From Candidatus Euphemobacter frigidus (GTDB lineage Bacteria > Auribacterota > Erginobacteria > Erginobacterales > Erginobacteraceae): DNA of 60,157 bases. The position numbers were made by a program, and so were the translations under genes. The notes under the pieces are model-generated. The model saw only the letters and a list, made by a program, of their open reading frames with translations, was not told where the DNA came from and ran no database searches. Positions 1-6,603 of this stretch are shown piece by piece (within the stretch, counting starts at the first letter, position 1; every line of letters begins with the position of its first letter). The stretch covers positions 1-60,157 of the forward strand of contig JAVCDH010000101.1 of the NCBI GenBank assembly GCA_030765805.1. Reading direction: 5' to 3'.

Positions 1-1548
1 TACTACAGTAAGAACCGGATTACGAAAGAGACGATGAGGCTGCTTCTCGCTCTTCCGGAGGCGGTAGGCCTCCGGAAGGCAATTGACGCTATGTTTTCAG
101 GGGAGAAGATCAACCGGACCGAGAACCGCTCGGTGCTTCATATCGCCTTGCGGGCGCCGGAGGGGGCATCAATCCTGTTGGATGGGGAGAACGTGGTCCC
201 GGGCGTCCACCAGGTACTGGGGCGGATGAGCGCGTTTGCCCGGAAGGTTCGTTCCGGGAAATGGAAGGGTTTTACCGGGAGGCCGATCCGCAATGTGATC
301 AACATCGGGATCGGGGGATCGGACCTGGGGCCGGCGATGGCGACCGAGGCTCTGAAGGCTTACGCCGACCCTAAATTGACGGTGCGGTTTATCTCCAACG
401 TGGACGGGACCCATTTTGCCGAGACGGTCCGGGATCTTAATCCCGCCGAGACCCTTTTTATTATCTGCTCCAAGACCTTCACCACCCAGGAGACATTGAC
501 CAATGCCCGGTCCGCCCGTGACTGGTGCGTGAGGGCGCTGGGGAGCGAGGCGGCGGTGGGTGCCCATTTCGTGGCGGTCTCTACCAACGGAGAAGAAGTT
601 ACCGCTTTCGGGATCGATACCGAGAACATGTTTGAGTTCTGGGACTGGGTCGGGGGACGGTACTCGCTCTGTTCGGCGATCGGGCTCTCCCTGATGATTG
701 CCATCGGGCCCGAGCATTTCGGTGAGATGCTGGCGGGGTTCCGCATTATGGACCACCATTTTCACCACGCTCCCTTCGGTGAGAATATGCCGGTGATCCT
801 GGCGCTGGTAGGGATCTGGTACAATAATTTCTTCGACGCCCAGAGTTACGCCGTCCTCCCCTATGATCAATATCTGAGCCGTTTCCCCGCTTATCTTCAG
901 CAGCTGGACATGGAGAGTAACGGCAAGTCAGTTGACCGGCAGGGGCGGCGGGTGAACTACCAGACCGGCCCCATCGTCTGGGGCGAGGCGGGTACCAACG
1001 GGCAGCACGCGTTCTACCAGTTGATCCACCAGGGGACCAAACTTGTCCCGGCCGATTTCATCGGCTTCTGTACCTCACATAATCCCCTGGGCGATCACCA
1101 TGAGAAGCTACTGGCCAACTTCATCGCCCAGCCGGAAGCCCTGGCCTTCGGTAAGAACCCGGATCAGGTTCGGGCGGAAGGGGTGGAGGAGAGCCTGGTG
1201 CCGTTCAAGACCTTCGAAGGGAATCGGCCGACCAATACAATTCTGGCCGAGCGTCTCACCCCCTCGGTTCTGGGGCAGTTGATCGCCCTTTACGAACACA
1301 AGATCTTTACCCAGGGACAGATCTGGGATATCAACTCCTTCGATCAGTGGGGGGTGGAGCTGGGGAAGATTCTGGCCAAGCAGATTCTGGACGAACTTAC
1401 ATCCCGGGAAGAGCCGACCTTAAGTCACGATCCTTCCACCAACGCGCTCATCCGCCGCGTCCGGGCTAATAGCCCCTTAAATGCTAAATCAAGGTTTGAC
1501 CCCACAACCATAAACCCCGGATCCGGGGAAGGAGGGAGGGATGGCTAA
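1..1548 (+). CDS. pgi: Glucose-6-phosphate isomerase, 5' end outside the window
   Basis: Interconverts glucose 6-phosphate and fructose 6-phosphate in the cytosol. The reading frame is open from base 1, and its first residues (YYSKNRIT) match the family's internal YSKNRIT motif, so roughly the first 50 residues lie upstream of the window. Family signatures are clear: [19 protein letters not shown], the ESNGK segment near base 912 and [10 protein letters not shown] near 1337. After the usual C-terminal STNALIRR block there is an extra tail of about 28 residues without family similarity. It runs into the next gene and overlaps the dodecin start by 8 bases. The tail holds a 14-bp palindrome at 1515-1528. 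Identification is secure; the tail may reflect loss of the ancestral stop codon. Confidence 0.97.
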   Translation, partial: YYSKNRITKETMRLLLALPEAVGLRKAIDAMFSGEKINRTENRSVLHIALRAPEGASILLDGENVVPGVHQVLGRMSAFARKVRSGKWKGFTGRPIRNVINIGIGGSDLGPAMATEALKAYADPKLTVRFISNVDGTHFAETVRDLNPAETLFIICSKTFTTQETLTNARSARDWCVRALGSEAAVGAHFVAVSTNGEEVTAFGIDTENMFEFWDWVGGRYSLCSAIGLSLMIAIGPEHFGEMLAGFRIMDHHFHHAPFGENMPVILALVGIWYNNFFDAQSYAVLPYDQYLSRFPAYLQQLDMESNGKSVDRQGRRVNYQTGPIVWGEAGTNGQHAFYQLIHQGTKLVPADFIGFCTSHNPLGDHHEKLLANFIAQPEALAFGKNPDQVRAEGVEESLVPFKTFEGNRPTNTILAERLTPSVLGQLIALYEHKIFTQGQIWDINSFDQWGVELGKILAKQILDELTSREEPTLSHDPSTNALIRRVRANSPLNAKSRFDPTTINPGSGEGGRDG

Positions 1549-1750
1549 TCTTTATAAGATAATCGAGATCATCGGGAATTCCCCGGTCAGCTATGCCGAG
1601 GCGAGCAAAGCCGCCATCGCCGAAGCGAGCAAGACTGTAAGAGAGATCTCCTGGTATGAGGTTGATAACATGGGCGGAAAAGTCAAGGACGGGGAGGTGG
1701 TCAACTTCCAGGTGAAACTGAGAGTCGCCTTTAAGGTGGTTGGGGAATAG
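1541..1750 (+). CDS. Dodecin family flavin-binding protein
   Basis: A 69-residue protein of dodecin size and pattern: YKIIEIIG at the N-terminus, a central helix, SWYEV with the tryptophan that stacks on flavin in bacterial dodecins, and a C-terminal [11 protein letters not shown] strand. Dodecins assemble into hollow dodecamers that store or buffer FMN or riboflavin. The start is supported by a strong purine-rich ribosome site (GGAGGGAGGG) directly upstream. It overlaps the end of pgi by 8 bases, so translation is probably coupled. The flavin role is family knowledge; nothing in the context identifies a partner enzyme. Confidence 0.9.
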   Translation: MANLYKIIEIIGNSPVSYAEASKAAIAEASKTVREISWYEVDNMGGKVKDGEVVNFQVKLRVAFKVVGE

Positions 1751-1837
1751 GGACTGGTGACTGGTGATTGGTGAATGGTGACATGCTTCACCGCGGCTGC
1801 CATACGGATTGCATGATTCATAAGGCACCCGGCTGTC

Positions 1838-2806
1838 TTAATTATTATAACTTTTGTCTACCGCCTGAGTTAGGCCTTTGATCCAGTCGCCCGCTTCATA
1901 GATATATTCCGGTGTCTCTTCCCCTTCCTCATCGCTTTCCAGTTGATCTTCCGGCATCGGGGGAAGCACCGCGTCACTGAGGACCGCCACCGCGCTGCCG
2001 AAGATCGGTGTCTCTACCTCAAAAGCCAGGGGGATCCGGCGCCGGTCTACCGTTACCCAGGCCAGGAGGTCTCCCTTCTTCAAGGGGTCTCCGTTATGGG
2101 TAGCGCTGGGCTTCATGGCAAAAGCCTTGACCTTTCCGATCGGCTCGGTTTCGAAGAGACCCTTCTCGACAACCTCCACCTCGACCTTCCAGTTCTTCTC
2201 GTCGGCGTTCACGTCCAGTCTCAACTGTTTTCCCAGTCCCATCGGCTGCCGCCGCAGCCAGTAAACCATGCTGAGTACATCCTGGACGTCGGGAGGGATG
2301 TTCATCGTCCTGGGTTTTCGATCCTTCTTGTCCTCCCTGCTATAGGTGGCGGTCTGTCTCTCCTGATTGTACTCAACAACTTCGTGCCTCCCGTAGTGAC
2401 CTTCCTTGATTACTTTTTCGAACCGGAGAGGATAACCTCCCTCCCGAGAGATCCAGGTATGGACCGTATCCTCGATCTTAAAGAAATTGGAGAGGAACTC
2501 ATTAGAGATGGTGGTGAAGGATAGGTGATAGGCTTCCTCCTCATTGATGACCTCCAGGCCGTGATTCTCCAGAATGAGCTGGCCGACCGGGATGCCGATC
2601 CAGCTCACGTCGTAGGTCAGTTTCTCCCCCGCCAGCAGGTTTGTGATCGGTTTCTTCACTCCCGTGTCATCTTCCAGACCATCATTATAGAACGGACCTT
2701 CCGCCGTATCTTCTTCCGCCGTGAACCTGATCCCGGTTGCGCAGCCGGTGATTATTAAACCGGCCAGGAGGAGAAAGATGAAGCTTGAATGTGTGTTGCC
2801 CCTCAT
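1838..2806 (-). CDS. DUF3108 domain lipoprotein
   Basis: A 322-residue protein with a lipoprotein signal peptide ending in the lipobox ITGC, so probably anchored in the outer or inner membrane facing the periplasm. The body has the DUF3108 pattern: GEKLTYDVSWIGIPVG at the start of the domain, a central region with alternating strands and a segment near SMVYWLRRQP. DUF3108 proteins are beta-rich envelope proteins of unknown biochemical function. An acidic, disordered tail follows the domain. The next gene upstream on the same strand, at 2931, is also a lipoprotein, but a strong hairpin between them suggests separate transcripts. Confidence 0.85.
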   Translation of the reverse strand: MRGNTHSSFIFLLLAGLIITGCATGIRFTAEEDTAEGPFYNDGLEDDTGVKKPITNLLAGEKLTYDVSWIGIPVGQLILENHGLEVINEEEAYHLSFTTISNEFLSNFFKIEDTVHTWISREGGYPLRFEKVIKEGHYGRHEVVEYNQERQTATYSREDKKDRKPRTMNIPPDVQDVLSMVYWLRRQPMGLGKQLRLDVNADEKNWKVEVEVVEKGLFETEPIGKVKAFAMKPSATHNGDPLKKGDLLAWVTVDRRRIPLAFEVETPIFGSAVAVLSDAVLPPMPEDQLESDEEGEETPEYIYEAGDWIKGLTQAVDKSYNN

Positions 2807-2874
2807 GCTCTTTTAGACACCCGAACTGATGAATTCATTCAATTGTTTTTTTCCCTTCGGGAATAAGATAACAG

Positions 2875-2904
2875 ACAGCCCTCACCGTTGCCGGTGAGGG
2901 CTGT
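2875..2904 (-). terminator. Perfect 13-bp hairpin downstream of the 2931 lipoprotein
   Basis: ACAGCCCTCACCG at 2875-2887 pairs perfectly with CGGTGAGGGCTGT at 2892-2904 across a 4-base loop. It lies 27 bases past the stop of the minus-strand lipoprotein gene and is followed on that strand by a T-containing stretch (TCTGTTATCTT). The stem fits a rho-independent terminator; the T-run is weak. Confidence 0.65.
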
Positions 2905-2930
2905 AAAAACAATCCCGCTTAAAAAGGGAA

Positions 2931-3626
2931 TTACTTAACTTCCGGAATCGTGCAACCCTTGCCGTCGAAGACAATCTCCATCTTGGACTTGGACATATTC
3001 AAGACAGAGTCCGGATCTTTATCCACGTCAAAGATCCACTCAGCGGTATCTTTCCCCTTGATCGGAGCGGTAGTGGAGATAATTGCCCCCGGGGTATGGA
3101 TCTTCATTGCGACCCGCATTCCAGCCAGCATCGGGAGCATGGCTTTCATCTGTTCCGTATCAGCTTCGCCACCGCCCATCTCATCACCTGACATCTTGGA
3201 AGTGATGACATAGTTTCCGTCAGCGTTTTTGGTGATGGTAATCGGGCTGTCTCCCATAGCCTCGGCGTCGTTCAACTTGGAGATATCCTTGAAGTCAAAA
3301 GCGATATTCATGTACTTCCAGCCGCCTTTGGTCGTAGTCTCAACGTTTTTCAAGACAATCCCCTGTTCTTTCATGGCCTCAAACTTGCTTTTAACCTTGG
3401 CCTCATCAAATTCAAATTGATTGTCGTCCAACTCCGCTTCCTCTCCCTCCTGCTTGCCCATCTGGGCCATCGCTTTCATCTGGTTGATGGTCTGTTCACT
3501 CATAGCGTACATGAATTCGACGCTTCCGGATCCATCCTTATTGAGGGTAATGTCCTGTTCCATCTTGATGCATCCGCTGAAGGCAACAACCATCAAAAGG
3601 CTCAATACCCAGGCCCATCTTTTCAT
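2931..3626 (-). CDS. Lipoprotein with central acidic region, function unknown
   Basis: A 231-residue protein starting at MKRWAWVL. That ATG is preceded at good spacing by AAAGGAGGAAGAG, which favours it over an upstream in-frame start. The signal peptide ends in the lipobox FSGC. The mature part begins KMEQDITLNKDGSGS, a pattern seen in small outer-membrane-associated lipoproteins that form beta sheets. It is rich in Met, Lys and acidic residues, with GEEAELDDNQFEFDEAK in the middle. No catalytic motif is visible and I do not assign a function. Confidence 0.85.
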   Translation of the reverse strand: MKRWAWVLSLLMVVAFSGCIKMEQDITLNKDGSGSVEFMYAMSEQTINQMKAMAQMGKQEGEEAELDDNQFEFDEAKVKSKFEAMKEQGIVLKNVETTTKGGWKYMNIAFDFKDISKLNDAEAMGDSPITITKNADGNYVITSKMSGDEMGGGEADTEQMKAMLPMLAGMRVAMKIHTPGAIISTTAPIKGKDTAEWIFDVDKDPDSVLNMSKSKMEIVFDGKGCTIPEVK

Positions 3627-3842
3627 CTCTTCCTCCTTTGTCCGTTTCTTTTGGACAAGTTTTCTGATTTTCAATCTGCCGGCCTTTGCCCTTTATACAG
3701 CAGACATATTATAAGATACCTTTTAGACTTTGCCCGGTCAATTAAAAACTAGCCTCCGCGGTCCCCGCGCCGACTTTTCGTTTGGCAAATGTTACTGCCT
3801 GTAATAGACTGATGCCATCTCATTAGAGGGAGAGATCGTATT

Positions 3843-4547
3843 ATGTCGATTGCTTTCCAAATACCCGCATCTTCAGGAGTACCCCGGAAGAGACCTGCCG
3901 CACGCATCAGGCACCAGGTGAATCCGACTGACTCTCCGCGCCTCGGGCGCGAACCTCCCCGTTTTGCTTTATGGGGGCGCACCCGCACCTGGTATCCGTA
4001 CCACGGGTACGCCCGGGAAATCGCGTTTCGAATCATTCCCTTCGTCCCACTCATCCCGGAGAAAGTCGCGCCCCGGACCCTGGTCCCGAGGATCCTCTTC
4101 TTCCTAATCCCGCTCCTGATCCTTCCCCTCTATCTCCGACTTGCCCGGTTGATCTATCCCGGGTTATTTCTCTTAGCGAGGACTATCCGTCCGCCCAGTT
4201 CGCTGAGCTTTTTCCGGGAGATGTATATCCTGATTCTAGCGGCCGCCTCCGTTGTCATACTCCAGATTGTCTTCGCCTTAATCTTCTTCCCCCGGTCCGG
4301 GCCAACGCGCGCGCGCCAAGAAATTCATTGGTGGGAGGCGAGCGTGGTGGGGGGTCTCCTGTCATTAGGGGTTTACGGAGTACTCCGGGGATTCCAGGCG
4401 TCTCCCTCAGATCACCTTTTCTTTCCCGCCGCCGCTCTCGGGGCGGCTGTCTTCTGCTGGCTCTTGATCTCGGGGATTATTCTCTTCTCAGCTATCGGAA
4501 GGAAGGAATACCCCTGGGCCGATTCGAACGGCCGACACCCGGTTTAG
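3843..4547 (+). CDS. Possible four-helix membrane protein, start uncertain
   Basis: The frame encodes four plausible transmembrane helices at residues about 82-100, 127-149, 166-182 and 193-216. Codons in that part have the G/C-rich third positions of neighbouring genes, which argues for real coding. The first 80 residues are Arg/Pro-rich and look non-coding, so the true start may be well downstream, possibly at an uncommon start codon before residue 82 or at the ATG near 4221. The stop falls inside the tRNA-Arg gene on the opposite strand. No ribosome site or family match is evident. The rest of 3627-4508 has local hairpins but no recognised gene. Confidence 0.35.
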   Translation: MSIAFQIPASSGVPRKRPAARIRHQVNPTDSPRLGREPPRFALWGRTRTWYPYHGYAREIAFRIIPFVPLIPEKVAPRTLVPRILFFLIPLLILPLYLRLARLIYPGLFLLARTIRPPSSLSFFREMYILILAAASVVILQIVFALIFFPRSGPTRARQEIHWWEASVVGGLLSLGVYGVLRGFQASPSDHLFFPAAALGAAVFCWLLISGIILFSAIGRKEYPWADSNGRHPV

Positions 4548-4582
4548 GAAACCGGTGCTCTATCCTCCTGAGCTACAGGGGC
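4509..4582 (-). tRNA. tRNA-Arg, anticodon CCU
   Basis: A 74-base cloverleaf on the minus strand. The acceptor stem GCCCCTG pairs with CAGGGGT (closing G-U pair), the D arm is GCTC/GAGC, and the anticodon stem CCGGT/ACCGG holds loop TTCCTAA with anticodon CCT. The T arm is GGCCG-TTCGAAT-CGGCC. It decodes AGG. CCA is not encoded. A promoter of TTGTTA-17-TATATT type lies at 4614-4642, and an AT palindrome sits directly against the 5' end. Confidence 0.95.
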
Positions 4583-4609
4583 TTAAAATTTTCCTCCGAA
4601 AAATTTTAA
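4583..4609 (-). repeat. AT-rich palindromic leader element, instance 1 (tRNA-Arg)
   Basis: Reading with the tRNA: TTAAAATTTTT, then CGGAGG, then AAAATTTTAA, ending one base before tRNA position 1. The stem is about 10 bp. It carries a Shine-Dalgarno-like GGAGG although the gene is not translated, so the motif is not simply a ribosome site here. Confidence 0.7.
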
Positions 4610-4613
4610 TAAT

Positions 4614-4642
4614 AATATAATCGTCACAGCATATTTTAACAA
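4614..4642 (-). promoter_or_regulatory. Promoter of tRNA-Arg
   Basis: On the minus strand, TTGTTA (4642-4637), a 17-base spacer, then TATATT (4619-4614). The predicted transcription start falls at the beginning of the palindromic leader that precedes the tRNA. Confidence 0.55.
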
Positions 4643-4738
4643 TATAAATCACTCCATGATTACTCCATGGTAATCAATTAATATAAAGCCAGTTACTATT
4701 TTGCATTGCTCGGCCAAGCTCCTGATGGAGAAGCAGGG

Positions 4739-5719
4739 ATGAAGATATTGATAACTGGAGCCAACGGTTTTATCGGCTCTCACCTCCTCCGCCGCCTTAC
4801 ATCGAATCCGGACTACCAGGTAAGCGGACTGGTGCGGGAGACCTCCAATCTCTTCCGCCTTAAAGATGGCTCTTATCACCTTCTCTACGGATCCCTCAAC
4901 GAACCATTGAAGGACAAGGTTCAAGGCTTCGATGTGGTTATTCATACGGCGGCCCGATCGAGTGACTGGGGCGATTATAATAATTTCTATCGGACGAACG
5001 TGGAAGGGACGGTTAATCTGTTGCAGGCTTCAATCGCCGGGGGTGTTGGACGATTTATCCATTTCAGCTCGACTGTTATCTATGGTTTCGGGGGCAACCG
5101 GTTAACCGGGGAAGAAAAGCCTCCGGCACCCTTTCCCAACCCATACTGTCTGACCAAGCTCGCGGCTGAGAGAGAGCTTCTTCGATCCAGAGACAGAATC
5201 GATCTGGTCATCCTTCGGCTATCCAATGTCTTCGGCCCCGACGATCTGACCACCACATATCCATTGTTTGAGGCACTGCGGAAAGGAATGCCCGGATTTC
5301 CGGCCGGCGGGAGATATCTTACCTCTCCCTGTTATATAGGTAATCTGGTCGCGGCGACTGAACTGGCCCTTAAGGCCGAATGTTCCTCCGGGGAAGCGTT
5401 CAATATCTCCGACGGAAATGACATTCCCTGGTGCGATTTTCTGGCTCTGATCGCGAAGGAGATGGGGGTAAAACCTCCCCGGTGGGCGCTTCCGTCCCGG
5501 CCGCTCCTTCTAACGGCAGGTATTCTGGAGAAGGTATACGCCTTCTTCGGTTCCACCCGTCCCCCGGTGATCACCCCCTATAGAATTGCCCAGGCGGTGA
5601 ACGATTACAGTTTTAGCATCGAGAAGGCAAGAAGCGTGTTGGGATATGCCCCCCCCACTTCAACGGAAGAGGGGATCCGCCGCAGTGTCGAGTGGTTCAG
5701 AAAATACAGTAATCAGTAA
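4739..5719 (+). CDS. NAD-dependent epimerase/dehydratase (extended SDR)
   Basis: A 326-residue extended short-chain dehydrogenase. The Rossmann motif TGANGFIGSH sits at the N-terminus and the catalytic Tyr-Lys pair is in NPYCLTKLAAE; the substrate loop region follows. The family acts on nucleotide-sugars, sterols or similar substrates; the sequence does not reveal which. The ATG at 4739 is chosen because it opens directly into the first Rossmann strand and has GGAG about 8 bases upstream; an earlier in-frame ATG at 4706 would add an unrelated 11-residue leader. The gene stands alone between two tRNA genes transcribed from the other strand. Confidence 0.9.
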   Translation: MKILITGANGFIGSHLLRRLTSNPDYQVSGLVRETSNLFRLKDGSYHLLYGSLNEPLKDKVQGFDVVIHTAARSSDWGDYNNFYRTNVEGTVNLLQASIAGGVGRFIHFSSTVIYGFGGNRLTGEEKPPAPFPNPYCLTKLAAERELLRSRDRIDLVILRLSNVFGPDDLTTTYPLFEALRKGMPGFPAGGRYLTSPCYIGNLVAATELALKAECSSGEAFNISDGNDIPWCDFLALIAKEMGVKPPRWALPSRPLLLTAGILEKVYAFFGSTRPPVITPYRIAQAVNDYSFSIEKARSVLGYAPPTSTEEGIRRSVEWFRKYSNQ

Positions 5720-5834
5720 CCGGTAATCAGTAATCAGTTGAGCTTGGCTGATCCGGGCACCGATGACTTCTCCTTTCTTATCTTCCCCGTCAGATACCGC
5801 GCGACCCGGTTCCGGCGCAGAACCCATCCTGGAA

Positions 5835-5918
5835 TGCCGGAGGAGAGATTTGAACTCTCACGAGGTTGCCCTCACGGGATTTTGAATCCCGCGTGTCTGC
5901 CAGTTTCACCACTCCGGC
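5835..5918 (-). tRNA. tRNA-Leu, anticodon CAA
   Basis: An 84-base class II tRNA on the minus strand. The acceptor stem GCCGGAG pairs with CTCCGGC. The anticodon stem CGGGA/TCCCG holds loop TTCAAAA with anticodon CAA, which decodes UUG. The long variable arm, with the GAGGGCAACCTC segment, and the T loop TTCAAAT are typical of tRNA-Leu. CCA is not encoded. Confidence 0.95.
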
Positions 5919-5940
5919 TTATAATTTTTCTACGAAAAAA
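5919..5940 (-). repeat. AT-rich palindromic leader element, instance 2 (tRNA-Leu)
   Basis: In tRNA sense: a T-run, CGTAGA, then AAAATTATAA ending directly at the tRNA 5' end. It is imperfect but has the same layout and orientation as instance 1. Confidence 0.5.
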
Positions 5941-5969
5941 AATATATTGGATTTCCCCAGGTAAGACAA
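5941..5969 (-). promoter_or_regulatory. Promoter of tRNA-Leu
   Basis: On the minus strand, TTGTCT (5969-5964), a 17-base spacer, TATATT (5946-5941). The arrangement is the same as at tRNA-Arg. It begins only 4 bases beyond the stop codon of the STAS gene. Confidence 0.55.
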
Positions 5970-5973
5970 TGAA

Positions 5974-6357
5974 TTAATCTCCGTTGGAACCTTCAAAACT
6001 TCGAATTGCCGCTCCCCGATCGTCGAAGTTTTCGAATATATTCAGAAAACCGCTCACCTCGAAAACCTTACGGGGTTCTCCCGTTAGTTTAAGGAGCTTC
6101 AGGGCGCCCCCGCGGCTCGTGGCCTTCTTCTGGATCCTCAGGAGAGTAGCCAGGGTAGAGCTGTCCAGGTATTCCAGGTCTTCCACGTCGAGCAGAAGAT
6201 TGGCCCGGCCCCGGGCCAGGTACGCCTCTAAGATTTTACTCAGCTCAGTGGACGTATAGATATCGGCCTGTCCCCCGACCTTTATGATGGCCATCCCTTC
6301 TTCTTCTCCCAGTTCACAGGTTAATTTTCCCATGATGCCGATGAACTCTCTCCTCAT
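5974..6357 (-). CDS. STAS domain protein (anti-sigma factor antagonist type)
   Basis: A 127-residue single STAS domain with the layout of SpoIIAA/RsbV proteins: an N-terminal strand with GMAIIKVGGQADIYTSTEL, then LLLDVEDLEYLDSSTLATLL, where the serine of the DSS motif is the position phosphorylated in this family, and a C-terminal amphipathic helix. Such proteins usually control an anti-sigma kinase. No kinase or sigma factor is in the window, so the partner is unknown. The ATG at 6357 is chosen over an upstream in-frame start because GGGAGGAA lies just before it. That ribosome site sits in the loop of an 8-bp hairpin. The gene diverges from the 1125-residue protein, whose leader is nearly identical. 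Confidence 0.9.
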   Translation of the reverse strand: MRREFIGIMGKLTCELGEEEGMAIIKVGGQADIYTSTELSKILEAYLARGRANLLLDVEDLEYLDSSTLATLLRIQKKATSRGGALKLLKLTGEPRKVFEVSGFLNIFENFDDRGAAIRSFEGSNGD

Positions 6358-6381
6358 AAAATTTCCTCCCAATAAATTTTA
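6357..6381 (-). promoter_or_regulatory. Palindromic leader with the ribosome site in its loop, instance 3 (STAS gene)
   Basis: TAAAATTT and AAATTTTA form an 8-bp stem whose loop contains GGGAGG, the ribosome site of the STAS gene. The stem ends in the start codon. Confidence 0.6.
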
Positions 6382-6528
6382 GGGTTCTCTATTATTTTAT
6401 GTGGTTAGTTTGTTTTTTTGTAGTGGTCAAGTTTACTTGATCTCGGGCGGAGCCGAGGATTATATTCTGGCTCAGGCGCCCGGATTTTTCAATTAAATTT
6501 ATTTTACGTAATCTCCCCAGTTCAAACC

Positions 6529-6557
6529 TTGACAGTAGATTAAGGAGACGTTAATCT
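6529..6557 (+). promoter_or_regulatory. Promoter of the 1125-residue protein gene
   Basis: Consensus -35 TTGACA at 6529-6534, a 17-base spacer and -10 TAATCT at 6552-6557. The predicted start near 6564 gives a leader of about 38 bases that contains the palindromic element. Confidence 0.55.
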
Positions 6558-6576
6558 TGTTTTAGAATTGTTTTGA

Positions 6577-6603
6577 ATAAAAATTTAGGGAGGAAATTTT
6601 TAT
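6577..6603 (+). promoter_or_regulatory. Palindromic leader with the ribosome site in its loop, instance 4 (1125-residue protein)
   Basis: ATAAAAATTT (6577-6586) and AAATTTTTAT (6594-6603) form a perfect 10-bp stem. The loop AGGGAGG is the ribosome site, and the 3' arm includes the first two bases of the ATG. Confidence 0.65.

Noticed and set aside
1943..2524. Long plus-strand frame opposite the DUF3108 lipoprotein
   Set aside because: It has no signal peptide, family motif or ribosome site, while the minus strand has a lipobox and a recognised domain.
3749..4054. Minus-strand frame in the spacer before the possible membrane protein
   Set aside because: Arg/Gly-rich with no motif; more likely non-coding or part of a structured RNA.
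5738..5977. Plus-strand frame across tRNA-Leu
   Set aside because: It contains the typical false translation of a tRNA gene and no ribosome site.
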